From Novosphingobium sp. (GTDB lineage: Bacteria > Pseudomonadota > Alphaproteobacteria > Sphingomonadales > Sphingomonadaceae): a stretch of DNA of 21,129 nt. The notes under the pieces were generated by a model that saw only the letters and a program-made list of their open reading frames with translations, had not been told where the DNA came from and did no database searches. Below are positions 17,701 through 21,129 of the stretch, one piece after another (the first letter of the stretch is position 1; each line of letters starts with the position of its first letter). The stretch covers positions 1-21,129 of the forward strand of contig JADYXV010000030.1 in the NCBI GenBank assembly GCA_020853995.1, given 5' to 3'. The translations under genes were made by a program, and so were the position numbers.

Positions 17701-17865
17701 GGACAGGAATTGGCGAACGCGCTATCATCCGCACAGCAAAAGCTGATGGATGATCCCAATACGTCGCATCCGTTTTATTGGGCGGCATTTATCTTGTTGG
17801 GTGATGGTGCGAAACCGCTTGTTGCGGGAAATGCGCTACCGGCGCCTGGTACTGCGACACGATAA
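14755..17865 (+). CDS. Exported TPR-CHAT (caspase-like) protease, third gene of the two-partner secretion operon
   Basis: The product is 1,036 aa from GTG at 14755, which overlaps the tpsA stop (GTGA) with GGGGAAG upstream. A signal peptide (about 1-35, LSLSLPAIAA/E) sends it out of the cytoplasm. An N-terminal domain with four Cys (C57, C80, C113, C132; about 45-190) is not a family known to me. A helical TPR-like region (about 200-600) follows, then a CHAT domain (about 620-1025). The CHAT catalytic His is H868 in LHFATHG and the Cys is C917 in VILSACDTAGM, with VIASHWPVPDD and HPFYWAAFILLG downstream as expected, so the protease looks active. Most studied CHAT proteins are cytoplasmic. Here the operon suggests it trims, matures or releases the TpsA fibre, or acts as a periplasmic sensor protease. 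No transmembrane anchor follows the signal. Confidence 0.9.
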   Translation: MSTQNKAPASRTLRRAALLGQAALMLSLSLPAIAAEKAQQPLSVRNSFRIGTSGVTCTAQNAPRDPRLVGIFDRGYRLGCRDAAGAIGTMIAVRRDVDIASEPSGIDASKLDCGPVTAAEIAEIGSVNAIRCQDAKAGIDYKRYLLSRGKVTYFVEGLAGYDPALRLALASAVRDLPVAGEIRVATTEVSDPAAFARVQAGQLDRLGARDEGYLRNNGGRFAESSEFFETLAARDRSSGGVGLPEALANQGLQQSNLGNFTAADRLFAQASDAASRSDGLTQRLIRNYRAINQLNQRRPVAALKALAVNVDEISDTFDRNSLSAGLINMPLAEEINRENKALKRLGAVDPGLSDTERAEILDAQANALRATAARVQGQLDAAIAGFTAAENRLDAVRGGRIASAAWLRSEIQIELALLAEAQGRNADAGTAFDRAVRIIATAFPQSPALLSAQARKAGWLGRTGDEAGALTLYAKVVEDSQAVPDAGTTLRQLLAPYFSLLAKAGDDGASKAVFNASQVLQRPGVAQTQAVLARQLSEGNDEAASLFRLSVTRTREIARTEATVAALSALEAPTPQDVAALKSAQENLASMQRDQTGLVSKLAAYPRYNVLAPKSVDLAELQGALTSGEAYYKLMIVGERVYSLFATSASAQVFDTGLTPATLTKSVQEIRDTIVKVENGQQVNYPFDLAKSRALYKVLFNPVEALLPKVKHLIFEPDGGMLQLPPTVLVASDKGVAEYDKRMESPDGDPFDFTGIDWLGKGREVSIAVSSRGFLDLRKLAASTAPRNYLGLGKNAKPTARPVAAVADECDWPLATWQNPISADELFYAQRTLKVGGSSVLTEAAFNDSALLSSNDLDQYRVLHFATHGLVTAPRADCPARPALVTSFGDAGSDGLLSFREIFDLRLNADLVILSACDTAGMATVAASREAGVTSGGNYALDGLVRAFVGAGARTVIASHWPVPDDFDATKRLIGGVIGSKPGQELANALSSAQQKLMDDPNTSHPFYWAAFILLGDGAKPLVAGNALPAPGTATR

Positions 17866-17888
17866 GGCCGTTATCAGGAAGCAGGGGA

Positions 17889-18524
17889 TCAGGGCTTTTG
17901 GGCGAACCAGATGATGTGTCGCCCGCCCTTTTCCCCGTTTGCGTCCAGATCGCGCTCGTCAATCACTTCGCGCACGATCACTTCGTCTACGTCAAAGCCT
18001 GTGTCGCGCAAACGCTTGGCAAAGATGTCGTCGTGCTCGGCGGACCAGATGGCAAGAATACCGCCGTGCCGAAGGGCTGCCATTGCGGCTTGCAGGCCAT
18101 CGCGGTGGTACAGTTCGTCATTCACCTCGCGCGTCAGGCCATCGGGGCCATTGTCCACGTCGAGCAGAATCGCGTCATAAGCCTCGCGCGCTGAATCGAT
18201 CAACAAGGCGACATCGCCATTGACCAGCATCACCCGCGGATCATCAAGGCAGCCGTCGGTCAGCACGTGCATCGGCCCGCGCGCCCATTCGATGATTTCG
18301 GGCACGATCTCGGCGACCGTGATCGATGCATCTTCGGCCACGCAACCCAAGGCCGCGCGCAGGGTGAAGCCCATGCCATAGCCGCCGATCAGCCATTCGG
18401 CACCCTCGCGCTCGCCCAGCCGATCATGAGTCATCGTCGCCAGTGCTTCTTCCGAACCACTGGCGCGCGTGCCCATCAACTCGGTATGCTCAAGCAGAAT
18501 GGTGAACTCGTCACCACGCTTCAT
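17889..18524 (-). CDS. Spermidine synthase-like (SAM-fold) protein
   Basis: The first usable ATG (18524) gives 211 aa. It has a Rossmann SAM/dcSAM fold: GAEWLIGGYGMGFTLRAAL (glycine-rich loop, about 40-58), ITVAEIVPEIIEWA (acidic tip of strand 2, about 68-81), VMLVNGDVALLI and AYDAILLDVDNGPDGL (about 115-130). This matches the short spermidine-synthase-like proteins of alphaproteobacteria. The aminopropyl-transfer residues are only partly recognisable, so it may be a methyltransferase or a non-polyamine enzyme. Related proteins start about 20-30 residues earlier, and the frame upstream stays open with family-like residues (HIPNGVEIRL) but no ATG, GTG or TTG, so the true start is unsettled. 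It converges on the CHAT gene, 23 bases away. Confidence 0.82.
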   Translation of the reverse strand: MKRGDEFTILLEHTELMGTRASGSEEALATMTHDRLGEREGAEWLIGGYGMGFTLRAALGCVAEDASITVAEIVPEIIEWARGPMHVLTDGCLDDPRVMLVNGDVALLIDSAREAYDAILLDVDNGPDGLTREVNDELYHRDGLQAAMAALRHGGILAIWSAEHDDIFAKRLRDTGFDVDEVIVREVIDERDLDANGEKGGRHIIWFAQKP

Positions 18525-18610
18525 CAGACGGATTTCAACGCCATTGGGGATGTGCGCCGTACCGATCCAGTCGTGCCCGGGCAGCGGTTCCAGTACTTCG
18601 ATGTCCTGTA

Positions 18611-18943
18611 CTACTTCTTGCGTGCCTTGCGCGCGGCGTAACGCGCATCGCGGGCCGCCTTGCGCTCGGCCTCGGTCATTTCAGGCTTGATCGCAGCCAG
18701 TGCGGCTTCGGCCAGTTCCTGTTTGCGAGCAAGTTCTGCTGCGCGCTTGGCTTCGCGTTCAGCCTGTACGGCTGCGCGCTTGGCGGCTTGTGCGGCTTCG
18801 CGTTCTGCGGCCTTGGCAACCTGTTCAGCCAGCGCCTCGGGATCGAGGGCGGGCTTTGCCTGCAAACGGGCAAGCGCCTTGGCGCGCGCTGTTGCTGCGG
18901 CCGCGATCCGGTCGTTAAATCCTGGTTCCTTGTATCCTGCCAT
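18611..18943 (-). CDS. DUF6481 family protein
   Basis: The start is placed at ATG 18943 (110 aa, MAGYKEPGFNDRIAAAATAR) because family members begin MAGYKEPGFxDR. The open frame goes up to 19039, but the added residues do not look like the family. The rest is a long, highly charged Ala/Arg/Lys/Glu helix (ALAEQVAKAAEREAAQAA and following) ending KARKK, likely a coiled coil that could bind nucleic acid or protein. The function of the family is unknown. The stop lies 86 bases before the ATG of the spermidine-synthase-like gene, which may be translated from the same message. Confidence 0.82.
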   Translation of the reverse strand: MAGYKEPGFNDRIAAAATARAKALARLQAKPALDPEALAEQVAKAAEREAAQAAKRAAVQAEREAKRAAELARKQELAEAALAAIKPEMTEAERKAARDARYAARKARKK

Positions 18944-19203
18944 CAATCCGTACTCGAAAACCTTTGATATGAATGTCGTCCCGGCCATGAAAACATGCGG
19001 GTTTTGCAAGAACTTGAAGGACAGCAGGGAAGGGGCCAAGGGCCTCTGTTTCCGATATCACCAAGGTTGCAGCGTGGCCCCTAGCACGACAAGGCCTGCA
19101 ATTGCCAGAAAGGATACGCTTGGCGCAGACTTCTCTTTGATTGCGCCACTTATCCCCAGCGGTCCGGTGGACAAACCGCACCTGACGCCGCTAGCCGCCG
19201 CGT

Positions 19204-19410
19204 ATGGGTATTACCGCAACAATCATGAACACCGTCACCGGACGGCCTATTCAAAAGATGACATTCGGGCGCATGCCCAAGCCTTGGGCCAGTTTTAACC
19301 TGGAAACAGGGGAGTTGGTGACCGCCGAGCGTATCGACATCGGCAAGCCAGCACCGGGCAAAGTGATTACGCCGGTGGATGTCTGGGTCACCGTCAAACC
19401 CAAAGACTGA
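19204..19410 (+). CDS. Small hypothetical protein (up to 68 aa)
   Basis: No family was recognised. ATG at 19204 gives 68 aa; ATG at 19225 gives 61 aa starting MNTVTGRPIQKM. Neither has a clear ribosome-binding site. Third positions are G/C-rich through the frame, and the residues (FGRMPKPWASFNLETGELV, PGKVITPVDVWVTVKPKD) look like a small beta-rich protein. It stands alone between the divergent DUF6481 gene and a hairpin. It may be real but could be chance. Confidence 0.45.
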   Translation: MGITATIMNTVTGRPIQKMTFGRMPKPWASFNLETGELVTAERIDIGKPAPGKVITPVDVWVTVKPKD

Positions 19411-19467
19411 CGCGCATTGAAGCAGTCCGAAGATCGCCTTGTTCCGGCGATGCTGCTTTCCTAATGC

Positions 19468-19500
19468 AACACCCGGCCCATATTGCAGGGCCGGGGTGTT
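19468..19500. terminator. Strong hairpin between convergent genes, likely shared terminator
   Basis: AACACCCGGCCC (19468-19479) pairs with GGGCCGGGGTGTT (19488-19500) through a 12-bp stem with one bulged G and an 8-base loop. It lies between the ends of the small plus-strand gene and the minus-strand TPR gene (four bases past the latter's stop). There is no clean T-run on either side, so it may work with Rho or as a 3'-end stabiliser. Confidence 0.6.
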
Positions 19501-19504
19501 ACAC

Positions 19505-19879
19505 TCATTTCAGGGCGAGCATTTCATCGCTGCCAATGCGCGCGATGGCCAGATTGGCGGCGCGGCGCGAATCGACCCAGCGGCCATTGGCCAATTCCAC
19601 GTCAAAGCGTTCGTCACTGCTGGCAGCAGCGCGATACAACCGTGCTGCCTCATCCTTGCGGCCCAGCATCTTGTAGGCTGTGCCAAGGTTGATCAACGCC
19701 AGCGGATCGCCCGCTTTGGCAAGGCCGTTACGCTCAATCCGCGCAATTGCGGCTTCTGGCCGGCCAGCCATCAATTCATGATAGCCAACGTCGGTTGCAG
19801 GCATTGATGGGGCCGGCACCGTGAGTGTCGCAGGGGCTTGCGCCATCAGCGCGGCGGCGAGGAAAAGGCTCATGCTCAT
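19505..19879 (-). CDS. Small exported TPR-like protein
   Basis: The product is 124 aa from ATG at 19879, with GGAG eight bases upstream. A short signal peptide MSMSLFLAAALMAQAPA is followed by a Pro-rich linker and then TPR-like helix pairs (about 30-88): ATDVGYHELMAGRPEAAIAR and ALINLGTAYKMLGRKDEAAR with RLYRAAASSDE. The conserved small and aromatic TPR positions (G-Y, A-Y, A) are visible. The tail RWVDSRRAANLAIARIGS ends the protein. It is probably a periplasmic scaffold with protein partners. The start region faces the Pho-box-like repeats, so it could share control with the lipoprotein gene. Confidence 0.75.
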   Translation of the reverse strand: MSMSLFLAAALMAQAPATLTVPAPSMPATDVGYHELMAGRPEAAIARIERNGLAKAGDPLALINLGTAYKMLGRKDEAARLYRAAASSDERFDVELANGRWVDSRRAANLAIARIGSDEMLALK

Positions 19880-19948
19880 GTGCAGCTCTCCGTTTCGATC
19901 TTTTGTCTGAAACAGAAACTATGTGATTCTCAGCCAAGTGCAACCAAA

Positions 19949-19973
19949 CTGTCACATTGTCATAAATCTGCAA
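19949..19973 (+). promoter_or_regulatory. Pho-box-like sequence
   Basis: TTGTCATAAATCTGCAA (19957-19973) matches the PhoB consensus CTGTCATAAAnCTGTCA at 13 of 16 defined positions. Another CTGTCA lies just before it (19949-19954). It lies 78 bases upstream of the minus-strand TPR gene and 169 bases upstream of the lipoprotein start. Confidence 0.35.
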
Positions 19974-19990
19974 TCATTAAACCGGCCCCT

Positions 19991-20009
19991 TTCCGCGACT
20001 TCTGCGGAA
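19991..20009. other. Inverted repeat TTCCGC-N7-GCGGAA
   Basis: TTCCGC (19991-19996) and GCGGAA (20004-20009) form a perfect 6-bp stem with a 7-base loop in the middle of the divergent regulatory region. It could be an operator or an RNA hairpin. Confidence 0.3.
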
Positions 20010-20012
20010 TTC

Positions 20013-20077
20013 GTCACATCAAAGTCATGCCAGATGAAATATTCCTGTCATGAAACCGCAAACAGGCTGTCACTTTA
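20013..20077 (+). promoter_or_regulatory. Helically phased GTCA repeats upstream of the lipoprotein gene
   Basis: GTCA occurs at 20013 and 20024 (11 bp apart), and CTGTCA at 20045 and 20067 (22 bp apart). Spacings of 11 and 22 bp put the sites on one face of the helix, as in PhoB half-sites (CTGTCAT repeats every 11 bp). The last copy ends about 70 bases before the GTG start. Confidence 0.4.
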
Positions 20078-20141
20078 GGTCCGTAGAGCACCCCTCGACC
20101 CGGCGGGAATAGATCCTGCCATCATCCATGGGGGATACCAC

Positions 20142-21129
20142 GTGAAGAATTTCCACGGCCTGTTCCTGGTTGGTTGCAGCGCCATCGCGCTCGCCGGCTG
20201 CGGCCCTACCGATATTGCCTCGCCCGGCACTGGTGGCAACGTAACCATCAACCAGCCAACGCCTGCACCAACGCCGACGCCTACAGCGACTGCCGCTCCG
20301 ACAGTGACGGCAGCTGCCGGTTGTCCGACTATCTCTGACCCACAGGGTCTTTTCGACGCTGGTACCGTAACATCGTCACAAGGTTCATGGCGCGTTTGTC
20401 GCCTGCCGTCGCGCATCAACACCTCGTCGACCCTGCCAAAGGTTCCTGGCCTGCTTTATCAGCTTAATGGCCGCGTTGACGTAGGCACGGACGCTGGCTT
20501 CAGCAGCACGACCAATGCTGTCACGCTGACCATCGAGCCTGGTGTCATCGTATTCGGCAACACCGGCACTTCATGGCTTGCCGTCAACCGTGGCAACCGC
20601 ATCAACGCAACCGGCACGGCCACTTCGCCAATCATCTTCACCAGCCGCGATAACGTGCTTGGTTTGAACACCGAAACGTCACAAGGTCAGTGGGGTGGCG
20701 TGGTGCTGATGGGCCGTGCTCCAATCACCGATTGCACCACCGGTGCTGTCGCCAGCACGGGCGTTGCCAGCACTTGCGAGCGTCAGACGGAAGGTGCGGC
20801 TGATCCGGCCATCTATGGTGGCACAAACAGCGCTGATAACAGCGGCACCATGAAGTACGTGCAGATCCGTTATTCGGGCTTCGTGCTTGGTTCGAACAGC
20901 GAACTTCAGGCACTGACGCTGGAAGGCACCGGATCGGGCACGCAGCTTGATTTCATCCAGAGCTACAATAGCTCGGACGATGGCGCTGAATTCTTCGGCG
21001 GCTCGGTCAACATGAAGCACTACATAGCCGTCGGTGCTGACGACGACAGCCTCGATATGGACACTGGCGTTCAAGCGAACCTGCAGTATCTTCTTTTGAT
21101 CCAGCGTTCGGGTTCGGGCGATGGCCTGA
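20142..21129 (+). CDS. Right-handed parallel beta-helix lipoprotein, C-terminus cut by window edge
   Basis: The start is GTG at 20142, with GGGGGA six bases upstream, and the frame is open for 329 codons to the edge. A lipoprotein signal with lipobox LAGC (Cys20) is followed by a Pro/Thr-rich linker (about 37-57) and a beta-helix domain. The domain carries GVIVFGN, TATSPIIFTSRDN, GQWGGVVLMGRAPITDC, IYGGTNSADNSGTMKYVQIR, LEGTGSGTQLDFIQ, DDGAEFFGGSVNMKH and GADDDSLDMDTG. This pattern is a widespread surface or periplasmic lipoprotein family in sphingomonads and Bacteroidetes, often beside a TonB-dependent receptor, and its function is poorly known. The repeated Asp and Gly suggest Ca2+ or ligand binding on the helix. 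The upstream GTCA repeats hint at phosphate control. A TonB receptor, if present, would lie beyond the edge. Confidence 0.85.
   Translation, partial: MKNFHGLFLVGCSAIALAGCGPTDIASPGTGGNVTINQPTPAPTPTPTATAAPTVTAAAGCPTISDPQGLFDAGTVTSSQGSWRVCRLPSRINTSSTLPKVPGLLYQLNGRVDVGTDAGFSSTTNAVTLTIEPGVIVFGNTGTSWLAVNRGNRINATGTATSPIIFTSRDNVLGLNTETSQGQWGGVVLMGRAPITDCTTGAVASTGVASTCERQTEGAADPAIYGGTNSADNSGTMKYVQIRYSGFVLGSNSELQALTLEGTGSGTQLDFIQSYNSSDDGAEFFGGSVNMKHYIAVGADDDSLDMDTGVQANLQYLLLIQRSGSGDGL

Noticed and set aside
18660..19298. Plus-strand open frame with a C-x2-C...C-x6-C stretch near 18990-19070
   Set aside because: Most of it is antisense to the DUF6481 gene (Ala/Ser/Arg runs). The Cys stretch looked like a zinc finger, but its context and codon use are not protein-like.

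Overview
The window looks like chromosomal DNA of an alphaproteobacterium, most likely a sphingomonad (Novosphingobium/Sphingopyxis/Erythrobacteraceae type). The reasons are GC-rich codon use, many GTGA/ATGA gene overlaps, a DUF6481 protein, a sphingomonad-style spermidine-synthase-like protein and a Gly-rich filamentous haemagglutinin. No tRNA, rRNA, IS element, integrase or CRISPR array was seen, and no gap between genes exceeds about 300 bases.

Left part (1-4267). A minus-strand AI-2E family permease runs off the left edge, followed by a small HNH-type protein. A minus-strand pair, a DUF35 OB-fold protein and a thiolase-fold protein without the usual catalytic Cys, overlaps by 4 bp and resembles a two-subunit CoA-ester retro-aldolase or thiolase. 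Divergent from it is a plus-strand overlapping pair: a YqcI/YcgG (GntA-like) heme N-hydroxylase and a DUF1989 (carboxyguanidine-deiminase-like) protein. Both families have members that act on guanidine compounds.

Middle left (4307-6292). A two-component pair reads leftward. The membrane histidine kinase carries an ETR1-type ethylene-binding domain with the copper ligands and key residues intact, and its partner is a single-domain receiver. A small unknown gene (83 aa) reads rightward.

Centre (6317-17865). This is the main feature: a tightly overlapping three-gene operon with its own predicted promoter. It encodes a TpsB/FhaC outer-membrane transporter, a giant TpsA filamentous adhesin (about 2,179 codons, Gly-rich repeats), and an exported protein with a TPR-like middle and an intact His/Cys CHAT protease domain. 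The layout suggests a two-partner secretion system with a dedicated periplasmic or secreted caspase-like protease. The tpsA frame holds one in-frame TAG at codon 131, inside the secretion domain, while the rest of the frame is open. It is therefore either a recent nonsense mutation, a sequencing error, or a read-through or switch site.

Right part (17889-21129). A minus-strand spermidine-synthase-like methyltransferase-fold protein and a DUF6481 protein are followed by a short plus-strand hypothetical gene, a hairpin between convergent genes, and a small exported TPR protein. A regulatory region with Pho-box-like GTCA repeats then precedes a right-handed beta-helix lipoprotein that runs off the right edge.
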